A stretch of DNA of 64,000 nucleotides from Caballeronia sp. GAFFF1. Its GTDB lineage: Bacteria > Pseudomonadota > Gammaproteobacteria > Burkholderiales > Burkholderiaceae. The notes below the pieces were generated by a model. It searched no databases, was not told where the DNA came from, and was given only the letters and a program-made list of their open reading frames with translations. Below, one piece after another: positions 1 to 7,060 of this stretch. The position numbers and the translations under genes are program-made. Positions within the stretch are counted from its first letter, which is position 1. Each line of letters opens with the position of its first letter. The stretch is from assembly GCF_023630705.1 (NCBI RefSeq), contig NZ_JALQEM010000020.1:1-64000 (forward strand), in the 5' to 3' direction.

Positions 1-90
1 CCAAGGGAACGCGGATACAAGCTGCACGACCACGCGCTCGCGCTCTACGGCGCCTCCACGAAGGAAAACTGCCCGCACCGAAAGCAGTGA
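1..90 (+). CDS. C-terminal end of a Fur-family repressor (partial)
   Basis: The reading frame is open from base 1 and ends at a TGA at 88-90, giving 29 residues of a protein whose start lies outside the window. The tail contains HDHALALYG followed by a cysteine and histidine (NCPH). It resembles the C-terminal segment of Fur/PerR/Zur regulators, where an H-x-L-x-LYG stretch precedes metal-binding residues. Only the second of the two usual cysteines is visible. The assignment rests on this short motif and is an inference; a strong terminator follows 30 bp later, consistent with the end of a transcription unit. Confidence 0.45.
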   Translation, partial: PRERGYKLHDHALALYGASTKENCPHRKQ

Positions 91-122
91 GCGGCAGGCG
101 CCCGGCCGGGCGCGCGAATGCA

Positions 123-164
123 AAAACCGCCGTCTGTCGGCTTCGATAGACGGCGGTTTTGTTT
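123..164 (+). terminator. Rho-independent terminator after the Fur-like gene
   Basis: A perfect 13-bp inverted repeat (AAAACCGCCGTCT at 123-135 and its complement at 148-160) with a 12-nt loop is followed by GTTT. The symmetrical A and T tracts mean it could work in both directions. The remaining bases from 165 to 341 hold no recognisable gene. Confidence 0.85.
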
Positions 165-341
165 CGTCCATTCTCGTCCCTGTGCGGCGCAATCCGATAA
201 CGACGCTCATCGCCTCTGAAACAGGCACTTCCCGCGACAGCCGCTGTCATAGCAACGGTCGCCAGCGATCACTAGCCCTCTGTGGCTTTAATCAGCTTTC
301 CGCGGACCTGCAATCAGCGAACGTCAAAAGGAGTAACGTCA

Positions 342-731
342 ATGGACGTGCAACAACTCGTATCAGAATTTCTGTCTTCGTCGCACGGGGCGCAAGCCAC
401 GCAGGCGCTGACCGATCAGGGCTTCAGCCAGGAAGACAGTCAGCAAATGCTTAGTACGGCTGCGGAAACGGCGCACGCGCACGCCGAAGAGCAGAGCCAG
501 GGCTTGCTGGGCGACCATCCCGGCAAGAGATTCTTTGCAGCGTTCGCGGCGGGGCTCGTGCGCGGCGACGGCTTCTTCAAGTCGCTGGAAGAAGGCGGCG
601 AAGGCGTGCTGACCGGACGCATCGCGGAATCCATCGGCGCGCGCATGGGCATCGACCCGGGCACGGCGTCGACCGTTGCGGCTGCCGCGACGCCGTATGT
701 CATATCGTTCCTGCGCCAGCGGTTCGCATAA
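342..731 (+). CDS. Conserved small soluble protein of unknown function
   Basis: A 129-residue protein beginning MDVQQLVSEFLSS. The start at 342 is preceded by AAAGGAG about 9 nt upstream; an in-frame ATG at 282 lacks such a site. The first 70 residues are rich in Q, S, H and A. The middle is alanine/glycine-rich (FFAAFAAGLVRGDGFFKSLEEGGEG) and the C-terminal third looks like one amphipathic or weakly hydrophobic helix (STVAAAATPYVISFLRQRF). There is no signal peptide and I see no catalytic motif. It stands alone between two terminators. I do not recognise a family with assigned function. Confidence 0.75.
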   Translation: MDVQQLVSEFLSSSHGAQATQALTDQGFSQEDSQQMLSTAAETAHAHAEEQSQGLLGDHPGKRFFAAFAAGLVRGDGFFKSLEEGGEGVLTGRIAESIGARMGIDPGTASTVAAAATPYVISFLRQRFA

Positions 732-744
732 CGCCGCGCAAAAA

Positions 745-772
745 ACAAAGCCGCTCCGAGGAGCGGCTTTGT
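745..772. terminator. Bidirectional terminator between the 342-731 gene and gapA
   Basis: ACAAAGCCGCTCC at 745-757 pairs with GGAGCGGCTTTGT at 760-772; the innermost pairs must open to form a loop. It is flanked by an A-run on the left, so it reads as a terminator for gapA on the minus strand, and GCTTTGT serves the plus-strand gene. Confidence 0.8.
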
Positions 773-791
773 CGTTGCAGCGGACCGAACG

Positions 792-1802
792 TTACTTCGC
801 GTTCGCGAGCGCGACCGCCGTATCCAGCATGCGGTTCGAGAAGCCCCACTCGTTGTCGTACCAGCTCGACACCTTCACGAGACGGCCCGACACCTTCGTG
901 AGCGTCGCGTCGAACGTCGACGAAGCCGGGTTGTGGTTGAAGTCGACCGACACCAGCGGCGCGTCGTTGTAGCCGAGAATGCCCTTCAGCTCGCCTTCCG
1001 ACGCTTCCTTCATGATCTTGTTGACTTCTTCGACCGTCGTGTCGCGCGCCGCGATGAACGACAGATCCACCACCGACACGTTGATGGTCGGCACGCGGAT
1101 CGCGTAGCCGTCCAGCTTGCCGTTCAGCTCCGGCAGCACGAGGCCGACCGCCGACGCCGCGCCCGTCTTCGTCGGAATCTGGCTGTGCGTGGCCGAGCGC
1201 GCGCGGCGCAGGTCTTCGTGATACACGTCGGTCAGAACCTGGTCGTTCGTGTATGCGTGGATCGTGGTCATCAGGCCGTTGACGAGGCCGATCTTGTCGT
1301 TCAGCGGCTTGACGAGCGGCGCGAGGCAGTTCGTCGTGCACGAAGCGTTCGAGATGACCGTGTCCGATGCCTTCAGCACGTTGTGGTTCACGCCGTACAC
1401 GACGGTCGCGTCCACGTCCTTGCCGCCCGGCGCGGAAATGATGACCTTCTTCGCGCCGCCCTTGATGTGCGCGCTCGCCTTTTCCTTCGTCGTGAAGAAA
1501 CCGGTGCACTCCATCACCACGTCGACGTTCAGTTCGCCCCACGGCAGTTCGGCCGGGTTGCGGTTCGCCAGCACGCGAATCTTGTCGCCGTTGACGACGA
1601 GGTAGTCGCCGTCCACCGACACGTCGCCGGGGAACTTGCCGTGCGCGGTGTCGTACTGCGTCAGGTGCGCGTTCGTCTTGGCATCGCCGAGATCGTTGAT
1701 GGCGACGATCTCGATGTCGTGCTTCTTGCCGTTCTCGTAGAAGGCGCGCAACGTGTTGCGGCCGATCCGGCCGTAGCCGTTGATTGCAACGCGAATCGTC
1801 AT
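792..1802 (-). CDS. gapA: Glyceraldehyde-3-phosphate dehydrogenase, type I
   Basis: A 336-residue cytoplasmic glycolytic enzyme that converts glyceraldehyde 3-phosphate, NAD+ and phosphate to 1,3-bisphosphoglycerate. The N-terminal Rossmann motif INGYGRIGR lies at residues 7-15, and AINDL (34-38) fits NAD use. The catalytic cysteine is Cys155 in SNASCTTNC, with its partner His182 in TTIHAYT. The length is normal for the family. AAGGAG lies 7 nt before the ATG. It follows tkt by 48 bp on the same strand, so the two are probably co-transcribed, linking lower glycolysis to the pentose phosphate branch. Nothing suggests truncation. Confidence 0.97.
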   Translation of the reverse strand: MTIRVAINGYGRIGRNTLRAFYENGKKHDIEIVAINDLGDAKTNAHLTQYDTAHGKFPGDVSVDGDYLVVNGDKIRVLANRNPAELPWGELNVDVVMECTGFFTTKEKASAHIKGGAKKVIISAPGGKDVDATVVYGVNHNVLKASDTVISNASCTTNCLAPLVKPLNDKIGLVNGLMTTIHAYTNDQVLTDVYHEDLRRARSATHSQIPTKTGAASAVGLVLPELNGKLDGYAIRVPTINVSVVDLSFIAARDTTVEEVNKIMKEASEGELKGILGYNDAPLVSVDFNHNPASSTFDATLTKVSGRLVKVSSWYDNEWGFSNRMLDTAVALANAK

Positions 1803-1850
1803 GGTCTATCTCCTTGGCTTAAAAAAACCTGCTTCGCTGCACGCGGATGC

Positions 1851-3902
1851 TCACGCGGCCAGAACGGCCTTCGCCGTTTCGACGACGTGCTCCACCGTGA
1901 AGCCGAAGTGCTTGAAGAGCGCACCGGCCGGCGCGGACTCTCCGAACGTGTCGATGCCGACCACGCCGCCTTCGAGGCCCACGTACTTGCGCCAGAAATC
2001 CGTCACGCCCGCTTCGATCGCTACGCGCGCCACGCCCTTCGGCAGCACGCGCTCGCGGTACTCGGCGTCTTGTTTGTCGAAGAGGTTCGTGCAGGGCATC
2101 GAGACGACGCGCGCGCCGATGCCTTCTTTCGCGAGCGCCTCGACGGCCTGCATCGCGAGCTGCACTTCCGATCCCGTGGCGATCAGGATGATTTTGCGCG
2201 CAGGAATGTCGTCGTTCCAGTCGACGAGCACGTAACCGCCCTTCGCGATGTTTGCAATCTGAATGTCGTTGCGCGGCGAGTACTGCAAGTTCTGGCGGCT
2301 GAAAATGAGCGTCGACGGGCCTTCGTGCTCGATGGCATGCGTCCACGCGACGGCCGTTTCCACAGTATCCGCCGGCCGCCACGTCTGCAACTGCGGAATC
2401 AGGCGCAGGCTGGAGACGTGCTCGACCGACTGGTGCGTCGGACCGTCTTCGCCGAGGCCGATGGAATCGTGCGTGAACACGAAGATCGAGCGCGCCTTCA
2501 TCAGCGCGGCGACGCGCAGCGCGTTGCGGCTGTAGTCCGAGAACGTCAGGAACGTGCCGCCGAACGGACGGAAGCCGCCATGCAGCGCAATGCCGTTGAT
2601 GGCCGCGCTCATGCCGAATTCGCGCACGCCGTAATTGATGTGATTGCCCCACTGGATGCCCGCATGGCCCGCGTTGGCGTTTTCCGCGTCGCCGGCGGCG
2701 CGCACCGCTTTCGACGCCTTCCAGTTCGTGAGATTCGAGCCGGTCAGGTCGGCCGAACCGCCGAGCAGTTCCGGCAGCGCGGCGGCGAGCCCTTCGATGG
2801 CCTGTTGCGATGCCTTGCGCGTCGCGACTGTTTCCGCACGCTGGTTCGCATCTTCGATGATCTTCGCGGCACTTGCCTTCCAGTCGGCGGGCAGTTCGCC
2901 CTTCATGCGGCGCGCGAATTCGGCGGCCTGTCCAGCGTACTTGGCGCGATAGGCGTCGAACGCCTTGTTCCACTCGCCTTCCACGCGCGCGCCCTGCTCC
3001 TTCGCGTCCCACGCTGCATAGACTTCCTGCGGAATCACGAACGGCTCGTATTGCCAGCCGATCGCGGCGCGCGTGGCCGCGATCTCGTCGCCGCCGAGCG
3101 GCGCGCCGTGCGCGTCGTGGCCGCCCGCCTTCGTCGGCGCGCCCTTGCCGATGACCGTGCGGCAGCAAATGAGCGTCGGCTTGTCGGATTGCTTCGCCTG
3201 AGCGATGGCGGCATCGACTGCGTTGACGTCATGGCCGTCCACGGCGCGAATCACATTCCAGCCGTACGCTTCGAAGCGCTTCGGCGTGTCGTCGTGGAAC
3301 CAGTGCTCGACGTGGCCGTCGATGGAAATGCCGTTGTCGTCGTACAGGGCGATCAGTTTGTTCAGCTTCAGCGTGCCCGCGAGCGAACAGGCTTCGTGCG
3401 AAATGCCTTCCATCAGGCAGCCGTCGCCCAGGAACACATACGTGTAGTGATCGACGATCTTCGCGTCGGCCTTGTTGAACTCGGCGGCGAGCAGCGCTTC
3501 GGCGAGCGCCATGCCGACCGCGTTGGCGACGCCCTGGCCGAGCGGGCCGGTGGTCGTCTCGACGCCCGCCGTGATGCCCACTTCGGGATGGCCCGGCGTC
3601 TTCGAATGCAGCTGGCGGAAGTTCTTGATCTCGCTCATCGGCAGGTCGTAGCCGGTGAGGTGCAAAAGCGCGTACAGCAACATGGAGCCGTGACCGTTCG
3701 ACAGAACGAAACGATCGCGGTCGAACCAGTGTGGATTCGACGGGTTGTGCTTCAGATGGCGCGACCACAGCGCGACGCCGATCTCGGCCATGCCCATGGG
3801 CATGCCGGGGTGACCGGAATTGGCTTGTTGCACGGCATCCATGGCGAGCGCGCGAATTGCGTTGGCCATGAGGGCGGTCGGGCTGGAAGTCGGGATCGTC
3901 AT
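1851..3902 (-). CDS. tktA: Transketolase
   Basis: A 683-residue thiamine-diphosphate enzyme that transfers two-carbon ketol units between sugar phosphates in the non-oxidative pentose phosphate pathway. The N-terminal domain begins [19 protein letters not shown], the classic transketolase signature. The TPP/metal motif runs from GDG at 159-161 to N190. A central pyrimidine-binding domain (about 370-540) contains [14 protein letters not shown], and the C-terminal domain ends in AKAVLAA. Length is normal. The ATG at 3902 has no good Shine-Dalgarno, so initiation may be modest, but no better in-frame start precedes the conserved N-terminus. It lies upstream of gapA on the same strand. The symbol tktA is by convention; cbbT would be a family synonym. 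Confidence 0.96.
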   Translation of the reverse strand: MTIPTSSPTALMANAIRALAMDAVQQANSGHPGMPMGMAEIGVALWSRHLKHNPSNPHWFDRDRFVLSNGHGSMLLYALLHLTGYDLPMSEIKNFRQLHSKTPGHPEVGITAGVETTTGPLGQGVANAVGMALAEALLAAEFNKADAKIVDHYTYVFLGDGCLMEGISHEACSLAGTLKLNKLIALYDDNGISIDGHVEHWFHDDTPKRFEAYGWNVIRAVDGHDVNAVDAAIAQAKQSDKPTLICCRTVIGKGAPTKAGGHDAHGAPLGGDEIAATRAAIGWQYEPFVIPQEVYAAWDAKEQGARVEGEWNKAFDAYRAKYAGQAAEFARRMKGELPADWKASAAKIIEDANQRAETVATRKASQQAIEGLAAALPELLGGSADLTGSNLTNWKASKAVRAAGDAENANAGHAGIQWGNHINYGVREFGMSAAINGIALHGGFRPFGGTFLTFSDYSRNALRVAALMKARSIFVFTHDSIGLGEDGPTHQSVEHVSSLRLIPQLQTWRPADTVETAVAWTHAIEHEGPSTLIFSRQNLQYSPRNDIQIANIAKGGYVLVDWNDDIPARKIILIATGSEVQLAMQAVEALAKEGIGARVVSMPCTNLFDKQDAEYRERVLPKGVARVAIEAGVTDFWRKYVGLEGGVVGIDTFGESAPAGALFKHFGFTVEHVVETAKAVLAA

Positions 3903-4288
3903 GTCGGGTGTCGGCGGCTACGGAAGCGTGAGGCAGTGCGTCGAGGCAGTACGTCGAGGCAGTGCTGAAATGATCCACGGTGCTTCTTGACGCTGCGTCT
4001 AGCCGGTACTTCGCACCGGACGCCGGACCCGCGGCACGCCGCGTTTTCAGTACCGGAACGACGAGAAACGACGAGGATCGGGAGGCGGTCATTCTAACAG
4101 ACCGGTCCGTTCGACAGGCGTGCGACACGGCGCCGAACGTGCGGCTTCCGGCGTTCGCGGGCATGTTCCGTGCAGCCGGGCGAAGCCGTTCATCGCGTTG
4201 AAACGCCATCACGCGCCGCGGGCGGTTCGCGCCTCATGGCAAAATGCCCCTCACTGGTACGAGCAAAAGGCTTCAAGGAGTGCTTTCG
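3903..4288. other. Divergent intergenic region between tktA and the VOC gene
   Basis: 386 bp that must hold the promoters for tktA (left) and the VOC-fold gene (right). I see no tandem repeats, strong terminator hairpin or convincing short gene. The only distinct signal is AAGGAG at 4275-4280, which is the ribosome-binding site of the gene to the right. Confidence 0.5.
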
Positions 4289-4702
4289 ATGACTGACCCT
4301 CGCCCCGCCGACGTCCCCTGGCTCACGCCCTATCTGACCGTGCGCGATGCGCGCGTGAGCATCGCGTTCTACGAGAAGGCGTTCGGCTTCGTGGTACGTG
4401 ACAGCGTGAACGACGACGGCACCATCATCCACGTCGAGATGACGTATCGCGGGCAACTGATTCTGATGTTCGCGCCGGAGGGCGCGTACGGATCGCAGGC
4501 GCGCACGCCGAAGAGCACGGGCCAAATGGCGCCGCAGTCGTTCTATCTCTATGTCGACGATGTCGATGCCACCTTCGCGCATGCGCTCGCCGTCGGCGCA
4601 AAGCCGCTCATCGAGCCGCAGGACCAGTTCTGGGGCGACCGTTTCGCGCAGATCGAGGACCCGGACGGCTATCGCTGGGCGATTGCGCGCCATCTTCGTT
4701 GA
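4289..4702 (+). CDS. VOC (glyoxalase/bleomycin-resistance fold) family protein
   Basis: A 137-residue protein of the vicinal oxygen chelate superfamily. It shows the paired beta-alpha-beta-beta-beta layout: TPYLTVRDARVSIAFYEKAFG near the start, IIHVEMTYRGQLILM in the middle, SFYLYVDDVDATFAHAL for the second module, and FWGDRFAQIEDPDGYRWAIA at the end. The last stretch is typical of PhnB-like/glyoxalase-like members. Metal-ligand positions are plausible (H near 50, E near the C-terminus), but the substrate cannot be read from sequence. The start at 4289 has AAGGAG 8 nt upstream; the in-frame ATG at 4244 does not. It lies 48 bp before rsmE and is probably co-transcribed with it. Confidence 0.85.
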   Translation: MTDPRPADVPWLTPYLTVRDARVSIAFYEKAFGFVVRDSVNDDGTIIHVEMTYRGQLILMFAPEGAYGSQARTPKSTGQMAPQSFYLYVDDVDATFAHALAVGAKPLIEPQDQFWGDRFAQIEDPDGYRWAIARHLR

Positions 4703-4750
4703 ACCCGCCGCAAGGCGCTATCCGCGGACAGGCGTCCGTGATCGATCTCC

Positions 4751-5488
4751 ATGCCACGCTTTTTCGTTGACGGCCCGCTCGCGGCAGGCCAGACCATGTC
4801 TCTTCCCGACGACGTCGTGCGCCACGTGCACGTGCTGCGCTTGCAGAACGGCGACGCCATTACGCTCTTCGACGGCACCGGAGGCGAATATAACGGCGCG
4901 CTCGTCGAGATCGGCAAACGGGCGGCGCTCGCGCGCATCGACGCGCACAGCGAACGCGAAGCGGAGCCGCCGTATCGCGTGACGCTCGCGCAGGGCGTCG
5001 CGGGCGGCGACAAAATGGACTGGCTGATCGAGAAGACGGTGGAACTGGGCGTCGCGCAGATCGTGCCGCTCACGGCCGAGCGCGGCGTCGTGCGGCTCGC
5101 GGGCGAGCGCGCGTTGCGGCGTCAGGCGCACTGGCAGGCGCTCGCGCGCGCCGCTTGCGAGCAATGCGGGCGGAATCGCGTGCCCGAAGTGGCCGCGCCG
5201 CGCGACCTGAGCGCGTGGCTGGCGTCACTGCCAGCCGCTGCGGATGGCGACCTGCGGCTGCTGCTTTCGCCTCGCGCCGACGTGTCGTTCGCCGCGCTGC
5301 CCCCGGAGCCGCCGCGCGGCCGCGTCACGCTGGTGATCGGTCCGGAAGCCGGCTTTTCGCCGAAAGAAGAGCGCGAGATCGTCGCGGCGGGCTTCGCTGC
5401 GCTCGGTCTCGGGCCGCGCGTGCTGCGCACGGAAACGGCGGGAATCGCGGTGCTCGCGGCGCTGGCCGCGCGCTGGGGCGGATGGTGA
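4751..5488 (+). CDS. rsmE: 16S rRNA (uracil-1498-N3)-methyltransferase
   Basis: A 245-residue SPOUT-fold methyltransferase that modifies U1498 of 16S rRNA, using S-adenosylmethionine. The N-terminal PUA-like part begins MPRFFVDGPL and contains HVHVLRLQNGD. The C-terminal trefoil-knot signature is clear: LVIGPEAGFSPKEEREI (about 194-210) followed by LGPRVLRTETAGIAVLAAL (about 220-238). Length and ends match the family. It sits between the VOC gene and a terminator, facing the barstar gene. Confidence 0.95.
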   Translation: MPRFFVDGPLAAGQTMSLPDDVVRHVHVLRLQNGDAITLFDGTGGEYNGALVEIGKRAALARIDAHSEREAEPPYRVTLAQGVAGGDKMDWLIEKTVELGVAQIVPLTAERGVVRLAGERALRRQAHWQALARAACEQCGRNRVPEVAAPRDLSAWLASLPAAADGDLRLLLSPRADVSFAALPPEPPRGRVTLVIGPEAGFSPKEEREIVAAGFAALGLGPRVLRTETAGIAVLAALAARWGGW

Positions 5489-5513
5489 ATCCGCGTCCGG
5501 CCGCCACAAAAGC

Positions 5514-5541
5514 AAACAGCCCGATGACGGGCTGTTTTGCT
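5514..5541. terminator. Terminator after rsmE
   Basis: AAACAGCCC at 5514-5522 pairs with GGGCTGTTT at 5529-5537, followed by TGCT on the plus strand and preceded by an A-rich stretch. It separates the convergent rsmE and barstar genes and may serve both. Confidence 0.75.
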
Positions 5542-5565
5542 CACGGCTGACGCGATGAAACGAAT

Positions 5566-6141
5566 TCAGACGAACGAATAGAACACGCGGAACGCCACGC
5601 GCCGCTCTGCCCAGAATTCGGCGGCATCGCGGAAAACGTCGAGCAGCGTTTCGCGCCCTTCCTTGTCGAACTTCTGCGCGATGGGCAACTGCTCCAGCAC
5701 GATCACGAAGCCCGGCTGCGAACCCGCGCGGTGCACGAGGTCGGTCAGGCAGTCGTAGAGCGCGTCGTAGTTCTTGCCGAAGTGCTTCGGAAACAGGAAC
5801 GAGGTCGCGATGGTTTCCAGCACTTCCTGTTTGCTCTGCGCCTGGCCGAGATACGCATACAGAAAGTGCTGGCCGAGGCGATTGGCCTCGTCGGCGAGTT
5901 CCTGCACGCGAAACGCGCGGATGGACTGCACGATGTTCGGCCGCACCGTCGCAAACAGAGACTCCGACTCGTCCTGCGGATGCGCCGCCGGATGCTCGTT
6001 CGAATGATTCGGCTCGTCATCGGGTCTGTTGTCGTGTTCTGTCATGCGTAGCCGCAATACTCGCTGGAACAGGTTGCCGTCGCCGGTTGCGAAAAAATCA
6101 CCCGCGACGCCGTTGTCGTGCGCGTAGATGTTGTCGCTCAT
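5566..6141 (-). CDS. Barstar-family ribonuclease inhibitor
   Basis: A 191-residue protein whose C-terminal ~110 residues are barstar-like: QSKQEVLETIATSFLFPKHF, then GKNYDALYDCLTDL, then FVIVLEQLPIA and a final FRVFYSFV. In the family the aspartates and tyrosine of the YDALYDCLTDL helix plug the active site of a barnase-type RNase. The first ~75 residues are an extra, acidic and low-complexity region not needed for the barstar fold. There is no signal peptide, so it should act in the cytoplasm. It starts 15 bp after a gene for a secreted barnase-like RNase, with GAGGG about 9 nt before the ATG. This is a toxin-immunity type pair in which the inhibitor follows the enzyme. Confidence 0.9.
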   Translation of the reverse strand: MSDNIYAHDNGVAGDFFATGDGNLFQRVLRLRMTEHDNRPDDEPNHSNEHPAAHPQDESESLFATVRPNIVQSIRAFRVQELADEANRLGQHFLYAYLGQAQSKQEVLETIATSFLFPKHFGKNYDALYDCLTDLVHRAGSQPGFVIVLEQLPIAQKFDKEGRETLLDVFRDAAEFWAERRVAFRVFYSFV

Positions 6142-6156
6142 GCCGTTAATCCCTCG

Positions 6157-6639
6157 TTATCCCGCAATGCGTTTAAAACTGGCGTAGTGGTCGTCCGAGT
6201 AGTAACAATCGTCGATCTGCCGCTTGAGGCCGCCGCATACGATCCGGCGTGGGCCGCGATCCCGCGCTCGCGGCGTGGGGACTGTGTATTCGTGGTAATA
6301 GCCGCGCGCATGCCGTGGCAGCAAGCGTTCGCGGTTGCCGAACACGACGCCGTCTTTCTCGTAAGGGAAAGGCCCGCCCGCCTGGATCAACTGCAGTGTC
6401 TCGACCGCCTGTTTCGGCAACTCCGCGACGGCCACGGTTGCGAAGTCGTCGTTGCGCGCTTGCCGGGTCTGCGCTGCGGACGACCGGCTGGCCTCCGGCG
6501 GGATCTTCGCCGAAGCGGCCTGATTCGCCGGCTTCGCGGGCATGACCGTGTCTGCCGCGCTTCGGGATTCGTCCTTGCCGCAGCCGCCCAGAAAGACGCC
6601 GAGTGCGACGATGCAGGCAAGTGCCGTAGCGCGCTTCAC
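6157..6639 (-). CDS. Secreted barnase/RNase Sa-type ribonuclease, predicted lipoprotein
   Basis: A guanyl-specific ribonuclease (N1/T1/barnase superfamily) of about 160 residues. The catalytic domain has the expected order: PFPYEKDGVVFGNRERLLP, then YYHEYTVPTP (catalytic Glu), RRIVCGG (catalytic Arg) and DDHYASFKRI (catalytic His). I place the start at a GTG at 6639: this gives VKRATALACIVALGVFLGGC, a lipoprotein signal ending in a lipobox, with GGGGA upstream. An ATG at 6771 would add 44 residues before the signal and is less likely. The lipobox implies attachment to a membrane after export. The 15-bp gap to the barstar gene implies one operon. Confidence 0.85.
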   Translation of the reverse strand: MKRATALACIVALGVFLGGCGKDESRSAADTVMPAKPANQAASAKIPPEASRSSAAQTRQARNDDFATVAVAELPKQAVETLQLIQAGGPFPYEKDGVVFGNRERLLPRHARGYYHEYTVPTPRARDRGPRRIVCGGLKRQIDDCYYSDDHYASFKRIAG

Positions 6640-6845
6640 GAAACGATTGTCCCCGCGATGAACCGAAAAATGCGACAACCCCGAAAGATGTAAGGGTATC
6701 GCTAATGCCAAAGCGAAGCAACGTTCGGCGGGATTTCGGAAATTTTTTCTCAACTTCGCGAGCGCATGCACCGATTTGCGGAGAAAAGGCAGCTACATCT
6801 AGCCCAAATCTGAGAGACATTTCAACTGCGCAAGATAATAATTTC
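6640..6845. other. Region upstream of the RNase operon and of a candidate small RNA
   Basis: An AT-richer stretch (for example CGGAAATTTTTTCTCAAC near 6738-6755). It should hold the promoter for the RNase-barstar operon on the minus strand and, at its right end, the one for the candidate RNA on the plus strand. A -10-like GATAAT lies at 6834-6839, but no good -35 is spaced for it. No gene is evident. Confidence 0.4.
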
Positions 6846-6998
6846 ACGCGCTGGGAATCGAAACCCTTGGACAAGCCGCCTCACTTGTCGCCAGTTTCAC
6901 GGCATGCGCTCCATGCCGGACGCCCTGCGCTTTTAGGGAACAGCAAACTTCCCCCTTGCTACTGCCCCAGCGTGCCGCCTTCGCGGCACGTTTTTTTT
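6846..6998 (+). ncRNA. Candidate small RNA with C-rich loops ending in a strong terminator
   Basis: No protein-coding gene lies on this strand here, yet a perfect plus-strand terminator ends at 6998. The preceding ~130 bases fold into successive local hairpins: GACAAG 6870-6875 with CTTGTC 6884-6889; GGCATG 6901-6906 with CATGCC 6912-6917; a weak CCCT/AGGG pair at 6923-6938; AGCAA 6942-6946 with TTGCT 6956-6960. The loops carry CCGCCTCA and ACTTCCCCC, pyrimidine-rich sequences able to pair with Shine-Dalgarno regions. The 5' end is a guess from the -10-like GATAAT at 6834. The existence of an RNA is an inference; it matches no family I can name (6S, SRP and tmRNA do not fit). Confidence 0.5.
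6971..6998 (+). terminator. Plus-strand rho-independent terminator of the candidate small RNA
   Basis: CGTGCCGC (6971-6978), loop CTTC, GCGGCACG (6983-6990), then eight T. On the other strand the hairpin is followed by CTGGGGC, so it terminates only plus-strand transcription. Confidence 0.9.
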
Positions 6999-7002
6999 CG
7001 CC

Positions 7003-7034
7003 GAAAAAAAACGCGGCGGGAGAACCCGCCGCGT
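7003..7034 (-). terminator. Minus-strand terminator of maeB
   Basis: ACGCGGCGGG (7011-7020) pairs with CCCGCCGCGT (7025-7034). Reading the minus strand, the stem is followed by seven or eight T (7004-7010). It lies 27 bp past the maeB stop codon, back to back with the terminator of the candidate RNA. Confidence 0.9.
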
Positions 7035-7060
7035 CGCGCTTGCGCTGTGAGCGATGCGCC

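Noticed and set aside
933..3968. A 1011-codon plus-strand open frame across gapA and tktA
   Set aside because: It is antisense to two certain genes; long antisense frames are common in GC-rich DNA, and its R/H/D-rich composition matches no protein family.
6846..6998. 6S RNA, SRP RNA or tmRNA as identity of the candidate RNA
   Set aside because: No long paired ends with a central bubble, no SRP loop motif and no tRNA-like ends.
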